Shown: positions 1 to 9,530, counted from the first letter of the stretch. The stretch: 64,000 nt of DNA from Chlorogloeopsis sp. ULAP01 (GCF_030381805.1 NZ_JAUDRH010000005.1:372001-436000); one strand, 5' to 3'. The notes: generated from the sequence alone by a model not told the origin. Translations and numbers: made by a program.

Positions 1-18
1 ATTTCTGGTAATTACAAA

Positions 19-426
19 TTAGTTAGGCTTTTTATTAGAAAATCTGGAAAACCAGGCAGGTTTTATTTTATTTTGGGGATGATAGTCAAGACAATTCTTT
101 GCTTCTTCTGTTAAAGCAATAGTAGGATTGACCGCACACTTAATATATTTGTTATTTGAAAAGTAACGGCAGTTTTGACAAGAATGTTGTTGTAAATTAT
201 TTAGCCGATTAAACTGATGAAAGAGCTTGAGTTTATGAGAAACAATCACTCCTGCCATTGCTAAAAATATGATAGGGGCGACAATTAGTGCCGGATCGGG
301 AGTAGATGTGACATTTAAATTCTCTCTATTAAGTACTTCTCCATTAGGCTGCTCTACACTCAAGTTTGCTTGGGCTAGCTTTGTTTCCTTCGATGTAATT
401 TGTCCTAAAAGGTTATTAAAAGACAT
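19..426 (-). CDS. Small single-pass membrane protein with C-terminal Cys motif
   Basis: Unrecognised 135-residue protein. One hydrophobic segment lies at about residues 47-62 (ALIVAPIIFLAMAGVIV). The C-terminal half carries CQNCRYF, then CAVNP about 14 residues later, then a final Cys in NCLDYHP. This spacing looks like a small metal- or disulfide-binding module, and the phrase CAVNP recurs in the DUF6464 protein at 13285-13698. The N-terminus is polar and rich in Asn. A membrane-anchored cyanobacterial protein with a cytosolic or lumenal Cys module is an inference; no enzyme motif is visible. It stands alone, with 336 bases separating it from feoB on the same strand. Confidence 0.6.
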   Translation of the reverse strand: MSFNNLLGQITSKETKLAQANLSVEQPNGEVLNRENLNVTSTPDPALIVAPIIFLAMAGVIVSHKLKLFHQFNRLNNLQQHSCQNCRYFSNNKYIKCAVNPTIALTEEAKNCLDYHPQNKIKPAWFSRFSNKKPN

Positions 427-762
427 ATCATTACCCTCTCGCTCATAAGTAATTATTTGCTGTTATTTTGGTGAATTGTGATAAAAAAATGCTTATAGTA
501 GCGAGGTATATTTAAAACCAAGGCTTGTAGACTAATTGGGATAAAACTATAAAAAGTTCCATCTACACTCAGTCTGGAAAATGAATGTGAATAAAAAGTG
601 ACGGCAATACATTAATTGTGTTGCCGTAAAGTTTTGAGTAGCTAAAAAGAAGATATGAGTGTCGCAGTATCTACAACCTTCCCAGGTTAGAATTCTGCAA
701 TCTATAGTTGCGATCGCTAATTGTTTCAGTCCAAACAATTAGCTGTAATGATACTTACTTTA
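427..762. other. Intergenic spacer, no gene seen
   Basis: AT-rich spacer between the small membrane protein and the 3' end of feoB. A 63-codon open frame on the minus strand (547-738) has an unlikely composition, with many Cys, Phe and Thr and no recognisable domain, so it is not called. One HIP1-like GCGATCGC octamer is present near 711. Confidence 0.5.
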
Positions 763-2760
763 CTAACTCAACCCTAGTAATCTCGCTCCTTGATAAAACA
801 GTGTACTCACCACCCACGCCCAGATCAGCCCATAGGTAACTGAGACAAGGGTAAACCGGATACTCTTAGATTCGCTGCGGATAGTAGCGACTGTTGCCAA
901 ACAAGGGGTGTAAAGCAGACAAAAGAGCATGAAACTGTAAGCTTGAATTGGTGAAATTGTCTGAGCTAGGGTTGCCTGAACAGCATTAGGATCGGTGAGA
1001 TTGTAAATGGTTGCTAGAGAACCCACTAAAATTTCCTTGGCAATGAACCCAAAAATCAAAGCAACAGTTAACTCCTTGGGTATGCCAGCCGGATTTAGAA
1101 CAGGGGCGAAAAACTCTCCAATGCGAGTAGCATAGCTGACGTTCTCGTTGCCTGGTAAATGGGTTAGCAACCAGACGCCTAACACACCGATCGCCACCAA
1201 TCCACCTGCTCGCTGCAAGAATGCTTGCACTGCATCCCAACCCGTAACCATGCCAACCAAAAGTGGGATGGTAACTACCATTCCAACCGGGTTTGCCGTA
1301 CCTTGAGGTAGATTGCTCAACAGCCAAACACCAGCCACCCCTGCTGTAATAAATCCTGTCGCCCGTTGCAGGAAATGCTTCAATTCACCCCATCCTCGCA
1401 GCAAGATTTGCTGGAGTGTGGGAAAGCGATAGGGAGGTAGTTCAATCACAAATGGCTCCCGGTTTTGAAAATGCCCTTTCATTATTAATCCAGTTAGTAG
1501 TGCTACCAGGAAACTGAACAAGTAAAGTGAGAACAGCACTAATGGCCCCCAAGTGCGATCAAACAGAGCATCGATGATAAACACAAATACTGTTAACCGT
1601 GCCGAACAGAGGGCAAAGGGAACGATCAGAATTGTTAACAAGCGTAATGCCCGCGATCGCATCACTCGCGTTCCCATGATTGCTGGGATATTACACCCAA
1701 ACCCCATAACCAGCAACACAAAACTGCGTCCATCCATGCCAAAGCGATACATCAAGGAATCCATCATGTAGGCTGCTCTGGAGAAGTAACCGCTATCTTC
1801 CACTATTGCCATCATGAAGAAAAATGTGATGACTAAGGGAATAAATGATGCCACCGTAGCTAATCCACCATAAAGCCCATCTACCAGAAAGCCCCGCCAA
1901 AACTCTGATAAATTGACTGTCACCGGAGCAATGGCTACCTCCTGCAACCATCCAGTTATCGCATCGGCTACATCCTGTAATGGCAATCCCACCAGCCAAA
2001 CAAACTCAAACATCAAATAAATAGACAGGAAGAACAACGGTAGCCCTAGTAGCGGATGCAGCAACACTGCATCTAGGCGTTCCGTCAAAGTCTTGAACAA
2101 GCGCGAGGGCATTTCCACCGTGTCTGCTAGAACTTCCTGAATTTGCGATTCTGGTATCGAGGGATGGGTTTCTATCTGGCGCTTTAGTTCTTTGGGAGCA
2201 ATGGGAACTCGTTCTTGTGCTAATTCCTGAGTGATTTTGTGGAGGGCGATCGCATAGCCACTACCATACTTAGCACTCACTAGTACCACAGGCATTTCTA
2301 GCTTTTCTGCTAGTTTGTGCTCATCTATTTTGATGCCAAAATGTCTAGCCTCATCTGCCATGTTCAGAATAACTACAGCTGTCATTCCCAGGGCTTTCAC
2401 TTGCAAGGGTAGACGAATCTGGCGATCAATCTGAGCAGCATTAAGAATTACTAATACCAAATCTACTGGATAGGTTTCAAAAAAGCTTTGCACGACTCGC
2501 TCATCTTCAGAATAACCCTCCAAGTCATAGATTCCTGGCAGATCAACGAACTCCACCTTTTGTCCGTCTAGTTCGACTTCTGCCTCCAGCAAGTCAACTG
2601 TCACACCAGGCCAATTACCTACAAAGGCTCCTGCCTTAGTAATACGATTAAACAATGTGGATTTACCTACATTGGGCATCCCCATGACAGCGACTCGCTT
2701 TACTCCAGGCTTCGATGTCAGCGAGGCGATTCCTGAATTAGAACTATGACAATGTGCCAT
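763..2760 (-). CDS. feoB: Ferrous iron transport protein B (FeoB) with an internal duplication
   Basis: Inner-membrane Fe(II) permease with an N-terminal G-protein domain. The G1 motif GMPNVGKS is at about residues 27-34, followed by DLPG (G3) and NMAD (G4); two Gate regions with many membrane helices follow (GFGCNIPAIMGTRV is the first conserved gate sequence, LLYTPCLATVA the second). It starts 17 bases after feoA and is cotranscribed with it. At 665 residues it appears longer than expected: a segment beginning FLQRAT at residue 463 is repeated as FLQRAG at residue 514, each copy continuing into a helix ending GVWLL and then NLP or HLP. This adds about 51 residues and one or two helices before the second gate. 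The reading frame is intact. Confidence 0.96.
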   Translation of the reverse strand: MAHCHSSNSGIASLTSKPGVKRVAVMGMPNVGKSTLFNRITKAGAFVGNWPGVTVDLLEAEVELDGQKVEFVDLPGIYDLEGYSEDERVVQSFFETYPVDLVLVILNAAQIDRQIRLPLQVKALGMTAVVILNMADEARHFGIKIDEHKLAEKLEMPVVLVSAKYGSGYAIALHKITQELAQERVPIAPKELKRQIETHPSIPESQIQEVLADTVEMPSRLFKTLTERLDAVLLHPLLGLPLFFLSIYLMFEFVWLVGLPLQDVADAITGWLQEVAIAPVTVNLSEFWRGFLVDGLYGGLATVASFIPLVITFFFMMAIVEDSGYFSRAAYMMDSLMYRFGMDGRSFVLLVMGFGCNIPAIMGTRVMRSRALRLLTILIVPFALCSARLTVFVFIIDALFDRTWGPLVLFSLYLFSFLVALLTGLIMKGHFQNREPFVIELPPYRFPTLQQILLRGWGELKHFLQRATGFITAGVAGVWLLSNLPQGTANPVGMVVTIPLLVGMVTGWDAVQAFLQRAGGLVAIGVLGVWLLTHLPGNENVSYATRIGEFFAPVLNPAGIPKELTVALIFGFIAKEILVGSLATIYNLTDPNAVQATLAQTISPIQAYSFMLFCLLYTPCLATVATIRSESKSIRFTLVSVTYGLIWAWVVSTLFYQGARLLGLS

Positions 2761-2777
2761 TCCACACCTCTTTTTTC

Positions 2778-3017
2778 TCAGTCCTGTACGTTCACAATAA
2801 TTCCATCTGCTTCATGCCGCCGCATTGCCACTTCTGTAGTTAATCCCACTCGCACGTGTAGTGGCCCATTCAACCATGCTTTGCGCAGTACCTTTACCTG
2901 CTGTCCAATTTTGAAGCCCATTGCTTCTAGTCGTCTCAACAACCCAGGTTCGTTCGCGTCTATGGAAGCGATGGTAGCTGTTTTGCCGGGTTTCAGCACC
3001 GATAGTTTCACACTCAT
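2778..3017 (-). CDS. feoA: Ferrous iron transport protein A (FeoA)
   Basis: Cytosolic SH3-like partner of FeoB, 79 residues, usual for the family. The pattern LKPGKTATIASI near the N-terminus, LLRRLEAMGFKIGQQVKVL in the middle and a terminal DGIIVNV strand fit the FeoA domain. It is the first gene of a feoA-feoB operon transcribed leftwards. The start ATG at 3017 is chosen because it begins the conserved domain. I looked for a Fur box in the upstream AT-rich spacer and found no convincing one. Confidence 0.93.
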   Translation of the reverse strand: MSVKLSVLKPGKTATIASIDANEPGLLRRLEAMGFKIGQQVKVLRKAWLNGPLHVRVGLTTEVAMRRHEADGIIVNVQD

Positions 3018-3804
3018 GGCATTTTTTGTTCACAAACAAATCAATGATGGGATGTTTCACTGGCAACATTAAGCTGACTGTGGTACTTAATCTAAATACC
3101 ATTAAGAATTAATAGCAATAAATACCGTAATTACAAATTCATTTGTCTATATTGAACATTCCTCAAAGCAGCATTTGTTTTCATGTTTTCTGTTTCCCCA
3201 ACCCCGTTCCCTTTTATTAATTAGTGTTATTATTTACTTTTGTTTTCTCCGCTGATTCAGTTATGCCAAGGCTTGTATAAATATCTATGTAAAAGTATGT
3301 AAAAATATTATGATTGACAAATCCTATTCATTTAATAAATTGTGCAAATTGCTAAAGTAAGAGTATTTAGATTTACCTTAAATTTATTTGCATACCAGCC
3401 ATAAACGTGCTTTGCTTTAATTGCTATCAGGCAAAACAAGGCTAGGATAATTATCAATTTAGTAAACAAGCTTTTAGGTTAGCTGAGAATAATTTTTAAT
3501 ATAGTTGAGTTTGGATGCAAAAAATCTGAATTTTTTATTAAAAAATGTTTTTTACTATTACATTACAAACCGAAAATACTCTGAGAATAGAGAGCGCTAA
3601 TTTTGGGAAAAAGCGTCTGTAAATGCTTCTATCTTTAAAAATGATTGCATTTAATAGAAATTAATTACTAACACTATTAAATAGATTTATATTCACAGTT
3701 GCGTGCTTTCTCTCCTCATGCCGTGAATTAGTTAGTCAGTGGAATATTTAAATCCATAACGGATAAATTCTCAGCCATCAAATCACCGCAAAACAGCCAG
3801 GGAA
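3018..3804. other. Long AT-rich divergent spacer between feoA and the P-type ATPase
   Basis: About 790 bases with no credible coding frame. It must hold the promoters for the leftward feoAB operon and the rightward metal ATPase. I see no clear palindromic operator or riboswitch-like structure. The composition is strongly AT-rich compared with the flanking genes. Confidence 0.5.
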
Positions 3805-6075
3805 ATGATAATGACGATCGCCTCCAAGTCAAAAACAAGTAAGCTAGCAACCCTTCAGAAGCCACAAATCAATGCTGGAATCAATTATCATATAGTACAT
3901 ACAATTCCAGGACGGGTGAGATTTCGGGTTCCCTTGCTAGCCGAGAACCCTAACTATACTGATAACTTGCTTCATTTACTGGAATCAGATAGCCGGGTGA
4001 TTGGAGTACGCTTAAATCGGCAAGCAGCTTCGATTGCCGTAAGTTATCAACTGTCTCGTGATTTTGCTGAAAATCACTTAATGCAAGCATATCTAGTGCG
4101 CCTGATTCAAGAGGCAAGAGAAAAGAAAATTCAAAATCCCAAGCCAAAAACAAAGAATAAAGAAGCTAATGAACTGAGAATGCCTGCTTTTGCTGCTATT
4201 TTGGCTTTACTAAGCTTGGGTTATCCAATCCCCAGAGCAATCATTGCTGCAATGGTGGCACTTGCCGCTTTACCCATCACTAAACGTGCTTACACTAGCA
4301 TCATTAAAGAACGAAAATTAAATATAGATTGCTTGGATTTGATTGCGATCGCCTTAACTTCTGCCCAAGGTAATTTACTAACGCCAGCTTTGGTAATGAC
4401 ACTGCATGAAGTTGGAGATAAAATCCGCGATCGCACAGCACGAGTCACCCACAACCGCGCCGCAGATTTACTCGAAGCTTTAGGGCATTATGCTTGGGTA
4501 GAACAACCAAATGGACAGAAAAAACACATTCAAGCAACAGAAGTTAAGCCTAAAGATATAGTCATTGTTTATCCGGGTGAGCAAATTCCCGTTGACGGTA
4601 AAATCCTACATGGTAAAGCTTTGATCGACCAGCAAAAACTTACTGGTGAATCTATGCCAGTTGTGCGTAAGTCAGGACAATCGGTTTATGCCTCAACCTT
4701 AGTCCGTGAAGGAGAAATTTACATCATAGCCGAACGTGTGGGCATTGCTACCCGTGCCGGAGCAAGTATCGAGTTAGTGCAACAGGCTCCTGTTCACGAT
4801 ACAAGAATGGAGAATTATGCCGCCACCGTTGCTGACAAAGCTATTATACCTGCATTAATATTTGCTAGCATTGTCTTCGCTGCCACCCGTAATCCTGCAA
4901 GAGCCGCATCTATCCTCACTCTTGACTTTGTCACTGGGATTCGCGTTTCTGTGCCTACAACTTTCTTGGCAGCATTGCATCATGCCACCAGACATGGAGT
5001 TCTGATTCGTAGCGGACACACTTTAGAAAAATTGGCACAGGTAGATACCTTAGTATTTGATAAGACAGGCACCTTAACCAAAGGAGATATCGAGGTTGTG
5101 CAGGTGGAAACAGTCGCAGGAAGAATGTCTGCACGTAAAGTGTTAGAACTAGCAGCCGCCGCCGAACAACGCCTTACTCACCCTGTTGCTGAAGCAGTGA
5201 TACGTTACGCTGAAAAACAAGGTGTAGAAATTCTGCCGCGCCGGGAATGGACGTATGAAATTGGTTTGGGTGTGCAGGCTGAGATTGATGGCAAACAAGT
5301 TGTAGTGGGGAGCGATCGCTTTTTACATCAGTGTGGCATTCCCCTCGACTGTCTTTATGAACCACATTCTTGCAACGAAGCAGATTGCCCTTATCACCTC
5401 AATTGCCGCATTTCTGCCCATGATTCTTTGCTGTATGTTGGAGTTGCTCGCGAATTTCAAGGAGTAATTTCTTACACAGATCCACTCCGTTTAGAAAGCT
5501 CGGCAGTCATCCAAAAACTGCAAACAGTATACGGTATGGAAATTCATCTGTTAACAGGAGATAGTCAACAAAGGGCGATCGCTGTTGCCCGCGAACTTGG
5601 CATTCCTTTGTCGAGAGTTCACGCCGAGGCATTTCCAGAACAAAAAGCCGAAATTATACGTAAGTTACATGAATCGGGTAAAACAGTGGCATTTACGGGT
5701 GATGGCTTAAATGATTCCGTGGCTCTTTCTTATGCTGATGTTTCCATCTCCTTTGGTGGTGGTTCTGAGGTAGCAAGGGAAACAGCTGATGTTGTACTGA
5801 TGGATGATAACTTAACCAGTTTTTTAGAGGCTATTGCAATTGCCCGCCAAACCAAAGCAGTAATTCAGCAAAATATCGGTTTAGCAGTAATTCCTAACCT
5901 AGCAGCTTTGGGATTAGCTACAACAGTAGGATTACATCCACTAGCAGCTACAGTTGTTCACAATGGTTCGGCGATCGCTGCTGGATTAAATGGTTTGCGT
6001 CCCCTGATGCACCAAGATCCACCGAGAATTAAAAGAGGGACAGGGGACAGGATTGCGGTAAATCCCCATAATTAA
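3805..6075 (+). CDS. P1B-like heavy-metal P-type ATPase lacking the CPC motif
   Basis: Predicted membrane pump of 756 residues. An N-terminal HMA_2-like segment (HTIPGRVRFRVP, about residues 32-43) lacks the CxxC metal-binding pair. The actuator motif TGES is at 280-283, the phosphorylated Asp of DKTGT at 419, the P1B-type HP dipeptide in THPVAEA near 460, and the hinge GDGLND at 632-637. The membrane motif that is normally CPC, SPC or similar before the DKTGT reads DFVTGIRVSVP, so the usual Cys ligands are absent. A Cys-rich insertion (six Cys plus His, about 510-534) sits in the nucleotide-binding region. These features recall Mn/Zn-type CtpC-like pumps, but the substrate is not established. 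A good SD (AGGGAA) precedes ATG 3805; ATG 3811 is an alternative start. Confidence 0.85.
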   Translation: MIMTIASKSKTSKLATLQKPQINAGINYHIVHTIPGRVRFRVPLLAENPNYTDNLLHLLESDSRVIGVRLNRQAASIAVSYQLSRDFAENHLMQAYLVRLIQEAREKKIQNPKPKTKNKEANELRMPAFAAILALLSLGYPIPRAIIAAMVALAALPITKRAYTSIIKERKLNIDCLDLIAIALTSAQGNLLTPALVMTLHEVGDKIRDRTARVTHNRAADLLEALGHYAWVEQPNGQKKHIQATEVKPKDIVIVYPGEQIPVDGKILHGKALIDQQKLTGESMPVVRKSGQSVYASTLVREGEIYIIAERVGIATRAGASIELVQQAPVHDTRMENYAATVADKAIIPALIFASIVFAATRNPARAASILTLDFVTGIRVSVPTTFLAALHHATRHGVLIRSGHTLEKLAQVDTLVFDKTGTLTKGDIEVVQVETVAGRMSARKVLELAAAAEQRLTHPVAEAVIRYAEKQGVEILPRREWTYEIGLGVQAEIDGKQVVVGSDRFLHQCGIPLDCLYEPHSCNEADCPYHLNCRISAHDSLLYVGVAREFQGVISYTDPLRLESSAVIQKLQTVYGMEIHLLTGDSQQRAIAVARELGIPLSRVHAEAFPEQKAEIIRKLHESGKTVAFTGDGLNDSVALSYADVSISFGGGSEVARETADVVLMDDNLTSFLEAIAIARQTKAVIQQNIGLAVIPNLAALGLATTVGLHPLAATVVHNGSAIAAGLNGLRPLMHQDPPRIKRGTGDRIAVNPHN

Positions 6076-6136
6076 AATTAGAGTTGTATAAGAACTTATT
6101 TTTTCGAGACATATAGTGCGAGAAAAAGAGGTTTAG

Positions 6137-7480
6137 ATGGGTGTAGCAAAGCGTCGTATCGGCCTTGAGCAAGAGTTTTTTCTAGTAGATGAGATTGGTT
6201 ATCTTAGCAATCTTGCTGATGAGTTTTTGCAGGGTTGTCACTTAATGGCGCAAGCACAAGGTTTAAATCCAAATTACTTTGTGCCGGAGTTCGTCAAAAG
6301 TATAGTAGAAATTAACACACCTCCTGCCGATACTGGTACAGAACTAGCAAGAGAATATCTCAAAAATCTCAAATTGGCACTTGCTGTGGCGCGACAGATG
6401 AATTTACGGCTTTACCCTCTGTCTAGCTATCCTTTGCATATTATGCCAGTGATGCGCGATCGCCCAAATTACCATATCCAAGCGCGGACTATTGGCTATG
6501 ATAAATTTTTGCACGCCGGGAAATGTACTGGTACACACCTGCATTTGGAAGTCCCACCTGGAGTAATTGATCCTCGTGTTGCAGTATCTTACAACTCGAC
6601 ATCAGCACAGCGAGAGGAACTACTAAATATCTACAATTTAGCTACAGCTTGCGACTCAGTACTTATTTCCCTAACGCGGGCGTGTCCCTTTTATGAAGGA
6701 GGTGCGATCGGGCTAGCCTCGCACACAATTCGTTATCGAGGTAGCGAAATCTTTGGCTGGGAAGGTGTTTATACTCATTTACAGCCTGTGGGCGGACTCA
6801 TGCCTTATGCTGAGTGTGTGGAGGATTTAGTTGAACAGCAATTTGCTCGTTACTATGCTTGGTTACAAGCAATGGAAAAAGCTGGAATTGAACCTCATCT
6901 GTTTCTAGAAGCGGGAGGAAGTTTACTCAAGTCAGCTTGGAATCCAGTCCGACTCAACAAACTTGGTACCGTAGAAATAAGGTGTATAGATAGTAACTAT
7001 CCAACGGTAATTTTAGCTGTAATTGTACTGCTTGAGAATGCGGCGAATCGAGTTAGGCGCGATCATTTAACAGTTAAACCAGCTAAAGAAATGCAGACAT
7101 TTGAATTAGTAGGTGATCGCCTTTATGTACCAGATTTTGAATATCTGAATGGTGAATTACTCTATACCTCAGCTACAGAGGGAGTCAAAAACCCCAAAGT
7201 CAAGGCTTACGTCGATTCAATTTTGCAGTTTGCGATGGAGGAGGCGATCGCAGATGGTGGCGAAGGAGCGAATTTTTTGGCAAAACTGAGCCAAGACCTT
7301 GATCGCTATCAGACAATAGAAGCGACTATATTGCAAGAGTTTACTCCGACAACTGCTCAACTGAGCTTAGATGCTGGTTTGCGTTTAGTGCGTGAGTGTT
7401 GTGACAAGCTAGAAGCACAGGTTTCATGGATAGACACACAAACTCCCTTAGCAGCGTTGGATGCTATTGACCTACTTTGA
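6137..7480 (+). CDS. GCS2-family glutamate-cysteine ligase-like carboxylate-amine ligase
   Basis: 447-residue ATP-grasp-like enzyme of the GCS2 family (YbdK / glutamate-cysteine ligase type 2). Family signs are RRIGLEQEFFLVD at the N-terminus (GxExE-type nucleotide and metal site), GTHLHLEVPPG in the middle (the His-x-His step) and GTVEIRCIDSNYP further on. It forms amide bonds between a carboxylate such as Glu and an amine; the specific substrate is unknown. The N-terminus does not look like the standard cyanobacterial GshA as I remember it, so this is probably a paralogue rather than the main glutathione gene. The ATG is preceded by GAGGT. It follows the metal ATPase by 61 bases on the same strand, so cotranscription is possible. 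Confidence 0.75.
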   Translation: MGVAKRRIGLEQEFFLVDEIGYLSNLADEFLQGCHLMAQAQGLNPNYFVPEFVKSIVEINTPPADTGTELAREYLKNLKLALAVARQMNLRLYPLSSYPLHIMPVMRDRPNYHIQARTIGYDKFLHAGKCTGTHLHLEVPPGVIDPRVAVSYNSTSAQREELLNIYNLATACDSVLISLTRACPFYEGGAIGLASHTIRYRGSEIFGWEGVYTHLQPVGGLMPYAECVEDLVEQQFARYYAWLQAMEKAGIEPHLFLEAGGSLLKSAWNPVRLNKLGTVEIRCIDSNYPTVILAVIVLLENAANRVRRDHLTVKPAKEMQTFELVGDRLYVPDFEYLNGELLYTSATEGVKNPKVKAYVDSILQFAMEEAIADGGEGANFLAKLSQDLDRYQTIEATILQEFTPTTAQLSLDAGLRLVRECCDKLEAQVSWIDTQTPLAALDAIDLL

Positions 7481-7502
7481 ATTGATCTTTAATACCAATT
7501 TT

Positions 7503-8579
7503 TTAAGGTACACTTAAGACTTCTTTAATAGTGTCCAATAATTCCTTAATCGTGTAAGGTTTTGGTAAAAATGCTTGCACATGAATACTACTAGCTTCTA
7601 AAAGCTTGTGATTGGAAGTAAGCCCGCTGATGACAATAATTTTGACAGAAGGATTGATTTGTTGCAGAATGCGAATAGCTTGAAACCCATCTATCGACGG
7701 CATTTGTATATTTATCAACACTAAGGTGATTTCATTTTGATGTTGGGCATAGAGTGAGAAGGCTCCAGTCCCATCACTGGCAATCAGAACTCTGTAATTG
7801 AAATCTTCTAGCGAGGTTTTGGTAATCTCTCGAATGTATGCTTCGTCATCCACAACTAGAATTAATTCGCCGTTTCCTCTCACCATCTGTGAGTCATCAG
7901 TTTCCTGTGTTGCCGATGTGTCAATGGCGCTCAAGAACAGCTTAAATTGGCTGCCTTTGCCCACCTTACTATATACTTTGACAAAACCACCGTGGTTTTT
8001 GATAATACCAATTAAAGTGGAAAGCGCCAATCCTGTACCTTTACCCGGTTCTTTGGTTGTGACAAAGGGTTCAAAAATTCGCTCTCATAACTCTTGTGAC
8101 ATACCGCATCCTGTATCCGATACGGTGATCAGCACGTAGTTACCCTCTTTTGCCTCCAAATTCATCCTGGCATAGTTTTCATCCACGTGGAAATTTTGAG
8201 CAGAAATACTGAGAGTTCCCCCATTAGGCATAGCATCACGAGCATTTACACACAGGTTCATCAACACCTGATGTATTTGCGTGGGATCTGCCAAAACTGT
8301 CCAAAGATTTGATGTTGGTATATGAATGCAGATTTCAATTGATTTAGGAAATGTACTTTTGACAACCTGCTCAATTTCTTTTAACAGGTGTCTTGGTTGG
8401 AGAGGAACGCGCTTTCCTTCTGCTCCCCGTGCAAACGCTGTAATTTGCTTGACGAGATCTGCACCACGTTTAGAATTATCTTCTAAGATTGTCAGCAGTT
8501 GCCGATTTTTTTCGTCCAGATTGGGAAATTTAAGTGGCAGCAGTTGAGCTACTGTCAAAATGGGCGTGAGTATGTTATT
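7503..8579 (-). pseudogene. Broken hybrid histidine kinase/receiver
   Basis: Remnant of a hybrid sensor kinase. The minus strand reads NNILTPILTVAQLL (just after the His box), an HATPase domain with N-box VLMNLCVNARDAMPNGG and G1 box DTGCGM, then a TGA stop at 8085-8087 where relatives have Arg, then ERIFEPFVTTKEPGKGTGLAL in the same frame, and finally a receiver domain. The His box itself is disrupted by a missing base next to AATAAC, and no PAS, GAF or other sensor region precedes it. In the receiver, the expected phospho-acceptor Asp is Asn (LVLINIQMP). Loss of the 5' part, an in-frame stop and the Asp change together indicate a dead gene. The downstream receiver part (7503-8030) is open but has no obvious start signal. 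Confidence 0.85.
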
Positions 8580-8743
8580 CGTTCATGGCGCTGCTGGTGA
8601 TTCCCGATTTAAAATTGAGCGATCGCGGGTTGTTTAGTGGCAAAGATTTCCAGTTTGTTTCTCTGTGGATTAAGTGATACCAAGTCCGGTTAATCAGTTA
8701 TCATTAGAATTTCTCCCTCCGGCCACCTCTAACACTGCATAGT

Positions 8744-9031
8744 TCAAAGTTCATTTACTGTTTCTGTAATTTGATAATTACTAATTGCTTCTCCCGTAAT
8801 TTCTGCATAAAGTACATCGGGGTCAAAATCTGCACCGTTTTCCCAGTAAATTGTTCCCCATTCAGGGTTGATTTTTACTTGTTTGAAATAGTTAATATCT
8901 TTTAGTGGTGCAAAAACACCTGTAAAGGAAATTAATGTACTAATATCAATAATTCCTTGTTTGTCATCTTCAAATTTAAGGTATAGTTGATAACCCTCTC
9001 TCGGTTCAACTGCAATAATATCTTTGAGCAC
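8744..9031 (-). CDS. DUF2442 domain protein
   Basis: 95-residue protein matching the DUF2442 pattern: an N-terminal beta strand region (YQLYLKFEDDKQGIIDIS), FTGVFAPLKDINYFKQV, and WGTIYWENGADFDPDVLY at the C-terminal side. Such genes are often paired with DUF4160 in a small two-gene unit resembling toxin-antitoxin pairs, although the biochemical role is not settled. Here the partner lies just upstream (stop codon 3 bases before this start) and carries a premature stop. The start codon is GTG at 9031. This gene appears intact. Confidence 0.8.
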   Translation of the reverse strand: MLKDIIAVEPREGYQLYLKFEDDKQGIIDISTLISFTGVFAPLKDINYFKQVKINPEWGTIYWENGADFDPDVLYAEITGEAISNYQITETVNEL

Positions 9032-9034
9032 GAT

Positions 9035-9295
9035 TTACTCCAGTGGTTCAATTTTTTCTAGAGGATTGTTGAGTCTAGCTTTGTCCCTGTTGTCCATCAA
9101 TTCTCTTTTATGCAAGTTTGCCTATTCAACTACAAGTGATAATAATCTGGAAGATAGTTTACCTTCTAATATTGATAATGTTTCGATATCAATAATCGCT
9201 TTTTGTTGATTATAGCGAACGTGGAAATATGGTGGTGGATGGTCGTTATAATACATGGTGATAATAATTCCTAGAAAACGGCTAATCTCTGGCAT
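9035..9295 (-). pseudogene. DUF4160 gene interrupted by an amber stop
   Basis: The minus strand from ATG 9295 reads MPEISRFLGIIITMYYNDHP and PPYFHVRYNQQKAIIDIETL, the classic DUF4160 start, then SLVVE followed by TAG at 9122-9124, then ANLHKREL in the same frame to a TAA at 9035. Family members have Trp (TGG) where the stop is, so a single base change probably created it. The gene would have been 86 residues. The ATG overlaps the stop of a short decayed frame upstream (TAATG), whose last residues read EAENLLAKVM, hinting at a lost third gene. Sequencing error or stop read-through cannot be excluded. Confidence 0.8.
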
Positions 9296-9450
9296 TACAT
9301 CACCTTGGCTAAAAGATTTTCTGCTTCTTTGACAAGAATTTCACATGATTCAAGTTAGAGTAGTAGGTATCGCGAATAGAGTTTTTCTGACCACTAGCCA
9401 CTACCCTTTTAATATCAAGTTCGCATGATTAGTTATGATTACCATCTTGG

Positions 9451-9511
9451 TGTTACCCCTCCCTAACCCTCCCCTTGGTAAGGGGAGGGTACCGTTAGGT
9501 GGGTGGGGTGC
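9451..9511. repeat. GC-rich inverted repeat in spacer
   Basis: Sequence around ACCCTCCCCTTGGTAAGGGG is an inverted repeat (CCCTCCCC against GGGGAGGG, loop TTGGTA) followed by GGTGGGTGGGG. Such C- and G-run hairpins are typical dispersed intergenic elements in filamentous cyanobacteria. It lies downstream of the gene ending at 9531 and could act as a transcription end. Confidence 0.55.
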
Positions 9512-9530
9512 TTAAAGATTTATTAAGTAA

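Noticed and set aside
547..738. 63-codon minus-strand frame before feoB
   Set aside because: No SD, odd composition with many Cys, Phe and Thr, and no similarity to any family I know.
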